A stretch of 64,000 nucleotides of DNA from Streptomyces venezuelae (GTDB taxonomy: Bacteria > Actinomycetota > Actinomycetes > Streptomycetales > Streptomycetaceae), in NCBI RefSeq assembly GCF_008642295.1, contig NZ_CP029190.1:2142001-2206000 (forward strand), given 5' to 3'. How positions within the stretch are numbered: position 1 is the stretch's first letter; every line of letters begins with the position of its first letter. The position numbers and the translations under genes were made by a program. Shown one piece after another: positions 22,543 to 30,888 of the stretch. Below the pieces are notes generated by a model, which ran no database searches, was not told the origin of the DNA, and saw only the letters and a program-made list of their open reading frames with translations.

Positions 22543-24169
22543 CTCCGCACTCCGCGAGATCGCGCCGTCGTTCGTGGCCCTCGGCCCGGCCGGTGTGGCG
22601 GTCCGGGACCGACTGGGGCACCTGACGGCCGAGGACGAGGACGTTCTTCGTTTGGTCGGCACGCACATGGGTTCGCTTGCGTCGAAGGACCTCGTGGCCC
22701 GCTGCCGGGATGGTCTGGAGCACTCAACTGATACGTGGGCTGCGCGGAAACGCTCGCTGACGCCGGAGTCGTCGGCGCGCTGGGCCGGCGCTGTCACCAA
22801 AGCCACTCACGATCAGTGGGCGCTCTCGCGTCGCGGCCAGCTCGCGCACATCCAGAATCTCGAAGCCGGGATCAAGACGATCGCGCACCGTCTGTCGCAG
22901 CCGATCGGTGCGAAGGGCACGAAGGAGGCCCCCGGCGGCTACCGTTGCGAGGGCGAGTGGTTCCACAAGACCCGCCGCCTGCGCGTGCTCGAAGACCGGC
23001 TGGAGCGCGAACGCGCTGACCGTGGACGCGGCCGCGTGCGCGTGGTGCGGGGCGGCAAGCGGCTCGCCCGGGGCAGGCACAACCTGGCTGCCGCCCAGCT
23101 CACCGCCGAGCAGTGGCGGGAACGCTGGGAGGCAGAACGCTGGTTCCTGGCCGCCGATGGCGAGAGTGGGAAACGCTTCGGCAACGAAACGATCCGCATC
23201 ACCCCGGATGGGGAGGTGTCGATCAAGCTGCCCGCCCCGCTGGCTCATCTGGCCAACGCCCGGCACGGCCGGTACGTCCTCGCGTGCAAGGTCTCCTTCC
23301 CGCACCGCGGCCCTGAGTGGGCCGACCGCATCGAAGCCAACCGGGCCGTCGCGTACCGCATCCACTTCGATGCGGACCGTGGCCGCTGGTACATCACCGC
23401 GTCCTGGCAGTACGCCCCGACGAAGACCATCCCGATCAAGTCCGCCCTGGCCGACGGGGTGATCGGTGTTGACACCAACGCCGACCACCTCGCCGCCTGG
23501 CGCCTCGACACCCACGGCAACCCGACCGGCCAGCCACGCCGCTTCTCCTACGACCTGTCGGGCAACGCCGACCACCGCGACGCCCAGCTCCGCCACGCTC
23601 TGACGCGCCTGCTGAACTGGGCCAAGACCTGTGGCGTGAAGGCCATCGCCGTCGAGGACCTGGACTTCACCGCCGAGAAGACCCGCGAGAAGCACGGCCG
23701 CCGGCGCCGCTTCCGACAGATCATCTCCGGCATTCCCACCGGAAAACTCCGCGCCCGCCTGACCTCAATGGCCGACCAGACCGGTATCACGATCATCGCC
23801 GTGGACCCGGCCTACACCAGCCGCTGGGGCGCCCAGCACTGGCAGAAGCCCCTCACCTCGAAGAACCGAAAGACTACCCGTCACGATGCCGCGAGCATCG
23901 CGATCGGACGACGCGCCCAAGGGCACCCGATCCGGCGACGGACGGCACCGCCCCCGCACGACCGGAGTGATCGTGCGGGGCATCGGACCGTCCAGGCCCG
24001 ACCAGGCACCCCGAGGCGTGAGGGAACCCGCCCTCGTATTCCCGGACCACGGACACGATCCGTGCAGCCAGACACAGAGCGAAAGCGGGAGACCAGGACA
24101 TCCAAAACCGTTCGGGATGTCCGCAGTGCACAGGCTTGGGTCCAAGACTCACTCCTGCTCACTGATTAG
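22535..24169 (+). CDS. tnpB: TnpB, RuvC-type RNA-guided nuclease of the IS607 element
   Basis: A 544-residue TnpB. The RuvC acidic triad is visible: Asp in VIGVDTNADHLA (about 311), Glu in KAIAVEDLDF (about 370) and Asp in TRHDAASIAIGRR (about 450). The VDPAYTSRWGAQHW stretch follows the Glu. The CxxC zinc-ribbon pairs normally found between the second and third RuvC parts are missing, as is any cysteine in 400-450. The last 90 or so residues are Arg/Pro-rich and overlap a run of hairpins, so that DNA probably encodes guide RNA rather than a conserved domain. The ATG overlaps the tnpA stop by eight bases. Confidence 0.86.
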   Translation: MADSALREIAPSFVALGPAGVAVRDRLGHLTAEDEDVLRLVGTHMGSLASKDLVARCRDGLEHSTDTWAARKRSLTPESSARWAGAVTKATHDQWALSRRGQLAHIQNLEAGIKTIAHRLSQPIGAKGTKEAPGGYRCEGEWFHKTRRLRVLEDRLERERADRGRGRVRVVRGGKRLARGRHNLAAAQLTAEQWRERWEAERWFLAADGESGKRFGNETIRITPDGEVSIKLPAPLAHLANARHGRYVLACKVSFPHRGPEWADRIEANRAVAYRIHFDADRGRWYITASWQYAPTKTIPIKSALADGVIGVDTNADHLAAWRLDTHGNPTGQPRRFSYDLSGNADHRDAQLRHALTRLLNWAKTCGVKAIAVEDLDFTAEKTREKHGRRRRFRQIISGIPTGKLRARLTSMADQTGITIIAVDPAYTSRWGAQHWQKPLTSKNRKTTRHDAASIAIGRRAQGHPIRRRTAPPPHDRSDRAGHRTVQARPGTPRREGTRPRIPGPRTRSVQPDTERKRETRTSKTVRDVRSAQAWVQDSLLLTD

Positions 24170-24170
24170 G
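23940..24170 (+). ncRNA. Candidate omega (guide) RNA at the tnpB 3' end
   Basis: Four hairpins follow one another inside the 3' part of tnpB: CCCCGCACGA / TCGTGCGGGG (23952-23980), GAGGG / CCCTC (24020-24035), CACGGA / TCCGTG (24048-24064) and GGACATCC / GGATGTCC (24096-24122). TnpB guide RNAs are known to come from the tnpB 3' end and element right end, with the guide taken from flanking DNA. The predicted guide is then the flank from about 24171, in the LOG remnant. Structure is seen; function is inferred. Confidence 0.5.
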
Positions 24171-24171
24171 A

Positions 24172-24417
24172 ACGGTGGTGTTCCTGCCGGGCGCGGCCGG
24201 CACGGTGCAGGAGATCTTCGACAACGCCACGCCCAACTACTACTCCTCACGCGGCGAGCCGACCCCGATGGTCCTGGTCAACCGGGCTCACTGGACCGAG
24301 CGGCTGCCCGCCTGGCCGCTGCTGCAGTCGCTCGCCGCGGGCCGTGCCATGGAGTCGCGGATCGCGCTGGTGGAGTCGGTGGTCGAGGTTCCGGATGCGC
24401 TCGCCGCAATGAGCTGA
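24172..24417 (+). pseudogene. LOG-family protein, C-terminal remnant truncated by the IS607 element
   Basis: The frame opens directly after the element with TVVFLPGAAGTVQEIFDNAT and runs 81 residues to a TGA. This is the C-terminal half of a LOG/TIGR00730-family Rossmann protein: the PGGxGTxxE motif appears here as PGAAGTVQE. The N-terminal half with the substrate-binding residues is not found on the left side of the element, so the gene was cut with loss of its 5' part, not just interrupted. A GTG at 24175 could start a short peptide, but no function is expected. Confidence 0.8.
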
Positions 24418-24446
24418 CCGTTCCAGGCAACTTCGGGGGCCTTTCT

Positions 24447-24495
24447 CACGTCTGGCAGTGGTACGTGGTTGCACACGCAGAACCTGCCAGACGTG
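24447..24495 (+). promoter_or_regulatory. Perfect 12-base inverted repeat in the leader of the DMT-like gene
   Basis: CACGTCTGGCAG (24447-24458) and CTGCCAGACGTG (24484-24495) are perfect complements separated by 25 bases. The right arm ends 13 bases before the GTG start at 24509 and sits just before its GGAG site. It could be an operator or a leader hairpin, or a terminator for the broken LOG gene. Confidence 0.55.
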
Positions 24496-24508
24496 AACGG
24501 AGCGCTCA

Positions 24509-25435
24509 GTGCTCATAGGCCTGCTCACCGCCATTGCGGCGTCCATCTGCTACGGCACGGGATCCGTGCTGCAAGCCGTGGGCTCCCGCCGGGCCGCCCG
24601 CGAGAACCCGGCCGGCGCGGGGGTGACCGCGCACGGCGGACCGAACCTGTCGTCCACCGCAAAGGCGGCGATGACCTGGGAGTTCATCGTCGGAACCATC
24701 CTGGACTTCGTGGGCTTCGGACTGGGCGCGCTGGCGGCGCGGCTGCTGCCGCTGTTCCTGTCCCAGACGGTGATCAGCGCGAACCTGGTGATCACGGCGG
24801 TGCTGAGCGTGAAGATGCTGGGGATCCGGCTGACCCGCAAGGAGTGGACCTCCATCGGGGTGGTCTGCACCGCGCTGGTGCTGCTGGCCACCGCGGCGGG
24901 CCATGAGGGCAGCGGGCACACCGCGCGGTCCACCCACTGGTGGCTGCTGGCCGTCACCGTACTGATCATCGTGGGCGGGACGGTCGCCGTCCGCTTCCTC
25001 GGCGGGCGGGCCGCGATCCTCGCCGGTCTGCTCTCCGGGCTGGGCTTCGGCGCGCTGGGCGTGGGCGTCCGCATCCTCGACGGGGTCGACCCGTTCGACC
25101 TCGGCGCGCTGCTGGCCGACCCGGCCCTGTACGCGATCCTGATCGCCGGCTCCGGCGGCATGTACCTGCACACGGTGGCCCTGCAGATCGGCTCGGTGAA
25201 CGGGGCGACGGCCGCGCTGGTGGTCGGCGAGACGGTCCTGCCGGGCGCGATCGGCGTGCTCTGGCTGGGCGACGCCTCCCGGCCCGGCTTCGCCTGGCTG
25301 GCGATCCTGGGCTTCGCCCTGGCGGTGGGCGGCGCGGTGGCCGTTGCCTGGTTCGGCCAACACGAGCCCACCCCCGACCAGCCCACGGCCCCGACCCCGA
25401 CCCCGGAACCGGCAACCCGAGTCCCGGTCGGCTGA
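24509..25435 (+). CDS. DMT/EamA-like multi-pass membrane protein
   Basis: A 308-residue membrane protein with about nine or ten hydrophobic helices, starting MLIGLLTAIAASICYGTGSV. The two-part layout with SVLQAVGSRRAARENP after helix 1 and NGATAALVVGETVLPGAIGV near the end is like drug/metabolite-transporter-superfamily proteins. Substrate is unknown. A Pro/Thr-rich tail ends the protein. GTG at 24509 has GGAG upstream. It converges with the thiamine operon; the 31-base gap is GC-rich and hairpin-forming. Confidence 0.78.
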   Translation: MLIGLLTAIAASICYGTGSVLQAVGSRRAARENPAGAGVTAHGGPNLSSTAKAAMTWEFIVGTILDFVGFGLGALAARLLPLFLSQTVISANLVITAVLSVKMLGIRLTRKEWTSIGVVCTALVLLATAAGHEGSGHTARSTHWWLLAVTVLIIVGGTVAVRFLGGRAAILAGLLSGLGFGALGVGVRILDGVDPFDLGALLADPALYAILIAGSGGMYLHTVALQIGSVNGATAALVVGETVLPGAIGVLWLGDASRPGFAWLAILGFALAVGGAVAVAWFGQHEPTPDQPTAPTPTPEPATRVPVG

Positions 25436-25466
25436 CCTCGGCCCCCGGCCCCCGCGGGGCCGGGCG

Positions 25467-26492
25467 CTAGCGTGCCGGCAGGAAGACCAGGTCCGTCGGG
25501 CCCAAGGCCACCGAGACGGTCGTGCCCACCTCCGGTGCCTCCGCCAGTTCGCATTCCGCTTCCAGTTCCGGCCCGGACTCCGGCCGCAGCGTCACCGCCA
25601 CATGGGTCCCGCGGAACGTCCGCGCCTGCACCGTGCAGCGCAGGCCCGTCTCCCCCAGCCGTACGCCCGCCGGGCGCACCAGCAGCCGGCACTCCCCCTC
25701 CGCCGTACCGGCCGGGACCGGGATCCGGCCCCACGGGGTGTCCGCCGACCCGTCCGACACCCTGGCCGGGACCACGTTCTCGAAGCCCAGGAAGCGGGCC
25801 ACGAACTCGGAGGCCGGCCGCTGCCAGACCTCCAGCGGGGAGCCGGCCTGGGCGATCCGGCCGTCCCGCATCACCACCACCCGGTCGGCCAGGGCGAAGG
25901 CCTCGCCCTGGTCGTGGGTGACGGCCAGCACGGTGGTGCCCAGCCGGGAGAACAGCGAGCGCAGTTCGACCACCAGGCGTTCGCGCAGCCCCCGGTCCAG
26001 CTGGCCCAGCGGCTCGTCCAGCATCAGCAGCCGGGGCGACGGGGCCAGGGCCCGGGCCAGGGCGACCCGCTGCTGTTCGCCGCCGGAGAGCGAGGCCACC
26101 GCCCGCCGTTCCGCGCCCGGCAGGCCGACCAGGTCCAGGAGTTCCGCGACCCGGGCCTCGCGGGCGCTGCGCGCGGTGCCCTGCATGCGCAGACCGAAGG
26201 CGACGTTCCCGCCGACGTCCCGGTGCGGGAACAGCTGGTGGTCCTGGAACATCAGGCCGACCCCGCGCCGGTGCACCGGGACCCCCGACTGGTCGGCCCC
26301 GGCGAGCCGGACCCGGCCCGCGGAGACCTCCTGGAGCCCGGCCACCACCCGCAGCAGGGTGGACTTGCCGCTGCCGCTCGGTCCGAGCACGCACACGATC
26401 TCGTGCTCGGCCACCTCGAGGTGCACGGCGTCGACCACGGCGCGCTCGCCGAAGCGGACCGAAACGTCCTCGAGTTCCAGTATTCCGCGCAT
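25467..26492 (-). CDS. thiQ: Thiamine ABC transporter ATP-binding protein
   Basis: A 341-residue ATPase. Walker A GPSGSGKST is near residue 36, signature LSGGEQQRVALARAL near 133, Walker B LLMLDEPLGQLD near 156, and H-loop VTHDQGEA. The C-terminal extension has a TOBE-like domain ending TDLVFLPAR. It is the third gene after thiB and thiP, and its ATG overlaps the permease stop by one base. The TPP riboswitch ahead of the operon supports thiamine as substrate. On protein sequence alone an iron(III) importer could not be excluded. Confidence 0.87.
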   Translation of the reverse strand: MRGILELEDVSVRFGERAVVDAVHLEVAEHEIVCVLGPSGSGKSTLLRVVAGLQEVSAGRVRLAGADQSGVPVHRRGVGLMFQDHQLFPHRDVGGNVAFGLRMQGTARSAREARVAELLDLVGLPGAERRAVASLSGGEQQRVALARALAPSPRLLMLDEPLGQLDRGLRERLVVELRSLFSRLGTTVLAVTHDQGEAFALADRVVVMRDGRIAQAGSPLEVWQRPASEFVARFLGFENVVPARVSDGSADTPWGRIPVPAGTAEGECRLLVRPAGVRLGETGLRCTVQARTFRGTHVAVTLRPESGPELEAECELAEAPEVGTTVSVALGPTDLVFLPAR

Positions 26493-28195
26493 CAGAATTC
26501 TCCGGAGGTCTTGTCGGACCGCAGCCGCTCCAGCAGGAGCAGGGACACCGCGCACACCAGCATCAGGATGGTGCTCAGCGCCATCGCCTGGCCGTAGTTG
26601 AGTTCGCCCGCCCTGCCCAGCAGCCGGGCCACGGCCACCGGCAGGGTCGGGTGGTCGGGCCGGGCGATGAAGACGGTCGCCCCGAACTCGCCCAGCGAGA
26701 CGGCGAAGGCGAAACCGGCGGCGATCAGCAGGGCCCGCCGCACCAGCGGCAGGTCCACCTCCCGCCAGGCCCGCCAGGGCGAGGCGCCGAGCACCGCCGC
26801 GGCCTCCCGCAGCCGCGCGTCCACCGCCCGCAGCACCGGCAGCATGGTCCGTACGACGAAGGGCACGCCGACCAGGGCCTGGGCCAGCGGGACCAGGATC
26901 CACGAGGTCCGCAGGTCCAGCGGCGGCTCGTCCAGGGTGATCAGGAAGCCGAAGCCGACGGTGACCGCGGACACGCCGAGCGGCAGCATCAGCAGCGCGT
27001 CGAAGCCGCGGACGAACGGCCCGGCCCGCCGGGTCAGCGCGGCGGCTGCGAGTCCGCCGATCAGCAGCGCGATGGCGGTGGCGGCCAGCGCGTAGCGGAG
27101 CGAGTTCCCGACCGCGTCCAGCGGGGGCACCAGGAAGGTGCCGGTGGCGCCGGCGTCCTGCAGGGCCCGGTAGTAGCCGAGGCCGTATCCGCCGGCCTCG
27201 TCGAAGGACCGTTCCACCAGGACGCCCAGCGGCAGCACGATCAGCAGCGCGATCGTCAGCAGCACCCCGCCGAGCAGCGCCCGCTGGGCGAGCCCGCGCG
27301 GCCGGTGCGCCGTACCGGAAGGGTCGACCAGACGCAGTGCGGTCTCCCGGCGGCGTACCGTCCAGGCGTGGATGGCGAGGATCATGCCGACCGCGGCGAA
27401 CTGCACCAGGGTCAGCACGGCGGCCGTCGAGAGGTCCAGCAGCTGCGCGGTCTGCCGGTAGACCTCCACCTCCAGGGTGGCGTACGAGGGCCCGCCGAGG
27501 ATCTGTACGACGCCGAAGGAGCTGAAGGTGAACAGGAACACCATCAGCGCGGCGGCCCCCACGGCCGGGGCGAGCGCGGGCAGGGTCACCTGCCGCCAGG
27601 CCGCGAACCGGCCGGCCCCGAGCACCCTGGCGGCCTCCTCCTGGCGCGGGTCCAGCTGGGCCCAGAGTCCGCCGACGGTGCGGACGACCACGGCGTAGTT
27701 GAAGAAGACATGCGCCAGCAGGATCGCCCAGACGGTGGTGTCCAGCCGCACCCCCCACAGCTCGTCGGCCAGCCCGTTCCGCCCGACCAGGGCCAGGAAG
27801 GCGGTGCCGACCACCACGGTGGGCAGCACGAACGGCACGGTGACCACCGCGCGCAGCAGCTGCTTGCCGGGGAACTCGAAGCGCGCGAAGACGTACGCGG
27901 CGGGGAGCGCGAGCAGCAGGGTGAGCGCGGTGGAGGCGAGGGCCTGCCAGGCGGTGAACCAGAGCACGCCCGCGATGTCGGGCCGGCCGAGCACCTCGGC
28001 GATCTGCCCGAACTGCCAGCCGCTGTCGGTCTTGAGCCCGCGGCCCACGATGGAGGCCACGGGCCAGCCGAAGAACAGCGCGAAGAAGGCGAGGGGCACG
28101 GCCATCAGGGCGAACCTGACGGCCGTGCCGTTGCGCCGGAGCCGCTGCAAGCGACCCACCCGGCCCACCTGGCCCACACGGCTCACACGGCTCAC
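26492..28195 (-). CDS. thiP: Thiamine ABC transporter permease (two fused permease domains)
   Basis: A permease of about 567 residues with two homologous membrane domains, each with an EAA loop: DPRQEEAARVLGAGRFAAW in the first and DARLREAAAVLGASPWRAW in the second. This duplicated layout is typical of ThiP/FbpB-type iron and thiamine importers. The start is uncertain because the N-terminus is a run of Val-Arg-Ser/Gly repeats with many GTG codons; GTG at 28195, 13 bases past the thiB stop, is used here. It sits between thiB and thiQ. Confidence 0.86.
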   Translation of the reverse strand: MSRVSRVGQVGRVGRLQRLRRNGTAVRFALMAVPLAFFALFFGWPVASIVGRGLKTDSGWQFGQIAEVLGRPDIAGVLWFTAWQALASTALTLLLALPAAYVFARFEFPGKQLLRAVVTVPFVLPTVVVGTAFLALVGRNGLADELWGVRLDTTVWAILLAHVFFNYAVVVRTVGGLWAQLDPRQEEAARVLGAGRFAAWRQVTLPALAPAVGAAALMVFLFTFSSFGVVQILGGPSYATLEVEVYRQTAQLLDLSTAAVLTLVQFAAVGMILAIHAWTVRRRETALRLVDPSGTAHRPRGLAQRALLGGVLLTIALLIVLPLGVLVERSFDEAGGYGLGYYRALQDAGATGTFLVPPLDAVGNSLRYALAATAIALLIGGLAAAALTRRAGPFVRGFDALLMLPLGVSAVTVGFGFLITLDEPPLDLRTSWILVPLAQALVGVPFVVRTMLPVLRAVDARLREAAAVLGASPWRAWREVDLPLVRRALLIAAGFAFAVSLGEFGATVFIARPDHPTLPVAVARLLGRAGELNYGQAMALSTILMLVCAVSLLLLERLRSDKTSGEF

Positions 28196-28209
28196 GCGGT
28201 TGTCGCTGT

Positions 28210-29310
28210 CTACTTCACGACGAGCGAGGTCCACGACTTGACCCACTGCTCACGGTTCTTGGCGATCGTGTCCGGCGCGACCGTCTCCGGCTTCTCGATG
28301 ACCACACCGTGCTTGGTGAAGATCTCCGGCAGCTTCGCGTCCTGGACCACCGGGTTCACGAACATGTTCAGCGGCATGTCCTCCTGGAAGCCCCGGCTGA
28401 TCAGGAAGTCCAGCAGGGCCTTGCCGCCCGCCTCGTTCTTGGCGCCCTTGAGCAGGCCGGCGAACTCGATCTGGCGGAAGCAGGTGCCGGTGGAGACACC
28501 GGTCGGGGCCTCGGCCGGCTGCGGCTCGGCGTACAGCACCTCGACCGGCGGGCTGGAAGCGTAGGAGACGACCAGCGGACGGTCGCCCTTGGCCTTCTTG
28601 CCTCCCGCCGAGCCGGAGAACCGCTCGTTGTAGGCCTGCTCCCAGCCGTCGACGACCTCGACGCCGTTGGCCCTGAGCTTGCTCCAGTAGTCCTGCCAGC
28701 CCTGCTCGCCGTACTTGCCGACGGTGGCGAGCAGGAAGCCCAGGCCCGGGGAGGAGGTCGCGGCGTTCTCCGCGACCAGGAGGTTCTTGTACTCGGGCTT
28801 GATCAGGTCGTCCAGCGTCTGCGGCGGGGCGAGCTTCTTGTCCGCGAAGTACTTCTTGTCGTAGTTGATGCAGATGTCGGCGGTGTCGACCGGGGTGACC
28901 CGGTGCTCCTTGTCGAGCTGGTAGGCCGCACCGACCCCGGCCAGGCCCTTGGCCTCGTACGGGGTGAAGATCCCGTTGTCGAGGGCGCGGGACAGCAGGG
29001 TGTTGTCGACACCGAAGAAGACATCGCCGCGGGGCTTGCCCTTGGTGAGGATCTCCTGGTTGAGGGCGGCGCCCGCGTCCCCGCTCTTGACCACCTTGAC
29101 CGTGTAGCCGGTCTGCTTCTCGAACTCCTTCAGGATCGCCTCGGAGGCGTTGAAGGAGTCGTGGCTGACGAGGGTGACGGTCTTGGACTTCGGCTCACCG
29201 CTCGCGGCGGCACCCTTGTCCTTGGTGTCGTCGCTGCCACAGGCGGTCAGCGTGCCGACGCCGAGCGCGGCGGCGAGCACGGTGCCCGCGATCTTCTTGG
29301 TGGTGCTCAC
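28210..29310 (-). CDS. thiB: Thiamine-binding lipoprotein
   Basis: A 366-residue extracytoplasmic binding protein. The N-terminal signal peptide ends in lipobox LTAC, giving a lipid-anchored mature protein. ThiB-type stretches include VTLVSHDSFNASEAILKEFE, GDVFFGVDNTLLSRAL and PLVVSYASSPPVEVLYAEP. The GTG start at 29310 is well supported by AGGAGG eight bases upstream. A TPP riboswitch and a strong hairpin lie in its leader, so the operon should be shut off when thiamine pyrophosphate is plentiful. Confidence 0.9.
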   Translation of the reverse strand: MSTTKKIAGTVLAAALGVGTLTACGSDDTKDKGAAASGEPKSKTVTLVSHDSFNASEAILKEFEKQTGYTVKVVKSGDAGAALNQEILTKGKPRGDVFFGVDNTLLSRALDNGIFTPYEAKGLAGVGAAYQLDKEHRVTPVDTADICINYDKKYFADKKLAPPQTLDDLIKPEYKNLLVAENAATSSPGLGFLLATVGKYGEQGWQDYWSKLRANGVEVVDGWEQAYNERFSGSAGGKKAKGDRPLVVSYASSPPVEVLYAEPQPAEAPTGVSTGTCFRQIEFAGLLKGAKNEAGGKALLDFLISRGFQEDMPLNMFVNPVVQDAKLPEIFTKHGVVIEKPETVAPDTIAKNREQWVKSWTSLVVK

Positions 29311-29351
29311 GGAACATTCCTCCTGGAGTGACCAGGAGAAGACGCGGCCCC

Positions 29352-29387
29352 GCCCCGGGCGCTCGCAGGGAGCGGGAGGCCCGGGGC
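29352..29387 (-). terminator. Hairpin between TPP riboswitch and thiB, likely expression platform
   Basis: GCCCCGGGC (29352-29360) and GCCCGGGGC (29379-29387) are perfect complements, with an inner CGCTC / GAGCG pair. It lies between the aptamer and the ribosome site of thiB, where a regulated terminator or RBS-controlling stem is expected. No T-run follows, as is common in Streptomyces. Confidence 0.6.
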
Positions 29388-29411
29388 AGGGCGCAACAGC
29401 TTGAGGTGGTG

Positions 29412-29503
29412 ACCGAACTTCCTACCCAGAATGACCTGGGCGAGGTTCAGAGGGTCTGCGGCCTGACGGTTGCCGCACTCTCAGCGCTGTGGCGCTCCCC
29501 TGT
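29412..29503 (-). promoter_or_regulatory. TPP riboswitch (THI element)
   Basis: Reading the minus strand, the conserved THI-box blocks occur in order: GGGGAGC (start), CTGAGAGTGCGG, CCGCAGACCCTCTGAACCT, then TCATTCTGGGTAGGAAGT. These match the consensus CUGAGA, ACCCUUUGAACCUGA and GGGUAGGGAA elements. It lies about 100 bases upstream of thiB and thus assigns the downstream transporter to thiamine. Confidence 0.93.
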
Positions 29504-29531
29504 CGGAATATGCAGATGTACGGGGGCCACC

Positions 29532-30647
29532 CTACCGCTCGCTCGCGGCGAGCTGGCCGCAGGCACCGTCGATCTCCTGGCCACGGGTGTCACGAACGGT
29601 CACCGGGACCCCGTGGTTGGCGATGGCCTGGACGAAGGCGCGCTCGTCCTCGGGACGGGAGGCGGTCCACTTGGATCCCGGGGTCGGGTTCAGCGGGATC
29701 AGGTTGACGTGGACCCGCTTGCCCTTGAGCAGCCGGCCCAGCAGGTCGCCCCGCCAGGCCTGGTCGTTGATGTCGCGGATCAGGGCGTACTCGATGGAGA
29801 CACGGCGGCCGGACTTCTCGGCGTACTCCCAGGCCGCGTCGAGGACCTCGCGGACCTTCCAGCGGGTGTTCACCGGCACCAGGGTGTCGCGCAGCTCGTC
29901 GTCGGGAGCGTGCAGCGAGACGGCGAGCCGGCACTTGAAGCCCTCGTCGGCGAACCGCACCATGGCCGGGACCAGGCCGACGGTGGAGACGGTGATACCG
30001 CGCTGGGAGAGGCCGAGGCCGTCGGGCTCGGGGTCGGTGAGCCGGCGGATGGCGCCGACCACCCGGTTGTAGTTGGCGAGCGGCTCGCCCATGCCCATGA
30101 ACACGATGTTGGAGAGGCGGGCCGGCCCGCCGGGGACCTCGCCGTCGCGCAGGGCGCGCATGCCGTCGACGATCTGGTGGACGATCTCCGCGGTGGACAG
30201 GTTGCGGTCCAGGCCGGCCTGGCCGGTGGCGCAGAACGGGCAGTTCATGCCGCAGCCGGCCTGCGAGGAGATGCACATGGTGACCCGGTCCGGGTAGCGC
30301 ATCAGGACGGACTCCACCAGGGTGCCGTCGTGGAGCTTCCACAGGGTCTTGCGGGTGGTGTCGTCGTCGCAGGAGATGTGCCGGATCACGGTCATCAGCT
30401 CGGGGAGCAGGTTCTCGCGCAGCTTCTCGCGGGCGCCCGCCGGGATGTCGGTCCACTCCGCCGGCTCGTACGCGTACCGGGCGAAGTAGTGCTGGGAGAG
30501 CTGCTTGGCCCGGAACGGGAGCTCCCCGAGCGCGCCGACCGCCTCGCGCCGCTCGGCGGGGGTGAGGTCGGCCAGGTGCAGCGGGGGCTTCTTCGCTCCG
30601 CGGGGCGCGACGAAGGTGAGCTCACCGGGAACGGGACGGGGGGCCAT
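29532..30647 (-). CDS. rlmN: 23S rRNA (adenine-2503-C2)-methyltransferase RlmN
   Basis: A 371-residue radical-SAM enzyme that methylates A2503 of 23S rRNA and A37 of some tRNAs. The iron-sulfur cysteines are in [14 protein letters not shown] (about residue 130). The SAM-binding [10 protein letters not shown] and the C-terminal catalytic Cys in EIDGACGQL, needed for the cysteinyl intermediate, are present. Length is normal. It faces away from cdsA across a 241-base gap on the same strand. Confidence 0.93.
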   Translation of the reverse strand: MAPRPVPGELTFVAPRGAKKPPLHLADLTPAERREAVGALGELPFRAKQLSQHYFARYAYEPAEWTDIPAGAREKLRENLLPELMTVIRHISCDDDTTRKTLWKLHDGTLVESVLMRYPDRVTMCISSQAGCGMNCPFCATGQAGLDRNLSTAEIVHQIVDGMRALRDGEVPGGPARLSNIVFMGMGEPLANYNRVVGAIRRLTDPEPDGLGLSQRGITVSTVGLVPAMVRFADEGFKCRLAVSLHAPDDELRDTLVPVNTRWKVREVLDAAWEYAEKSGRRVSIEYALIRDINDQAWRGDLLGRLLKGKRVHVNLIPLNPTPGSKWTASRPEDERAFVQAIANHGVPVTVRDTRGQEIDGACGQLAASER

Positions 30648-30740
30648 GAGATGTTCTCCTCAGATACGACGAGGCCTGGGCGCGTCTCCGCCGGGGGCGG
30701 AGCGGACTGGTGGCTCGACCGGAGCCAGGAGACCTCACGG

Positions 30741-30799
30741 GTTCCGTCCCCGAAGGGTCGGAACGGAAAAGGCGCGCCACTCGAAAGTGGCGCGCCTTT
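30741..30799 (-). terminator. Two adjacent UUCG-capped hairpins after cdsA
   Basis: Transcribed from the minus strand, the first is a perfect 14-pair stem AAAGGCGCGCCACT / AGTGGCGCGCCTTT with a UUCG loop (30768-30799), followed by TTTTCC. The second, 30741-30764, is GTTCCG-A-CCC-UUCG-GGG-A-CGGAAC. The first is a clear intrinsic terminator for the cdsA operon. The second may reinforce it or fold in the rlmN leader. Confidence 0.85.
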
Positions 30800-30888
30800 C
30801 AGGATACGCGCCCGCCGCGCGGCCCCGCAGCCCGCGCCGGATCAGCGCCCGATGTGCGGCGCCGCCGCGTGGCGCCGTGGCCCGGGGG

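Larger units (their letters stand above)
21891..24171 (+). mobile_element. IS607-family insertion element (serine recombinase plus TnpB)
   Basis: The element carries tnpA and tnpB overlapping by eight bases, followed by a structured region up to the tnpB stop. Its right end must lie near 24165-24171, because the reading frame of a LOG-family gene starts abruptly at 24172. The left end is somewhere between the permease stop (21890) and tnpA (21967) and was not defined. No target duplication is seen, as expected for IS607 serine-recombinase transposition. Confidence 0.8.
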
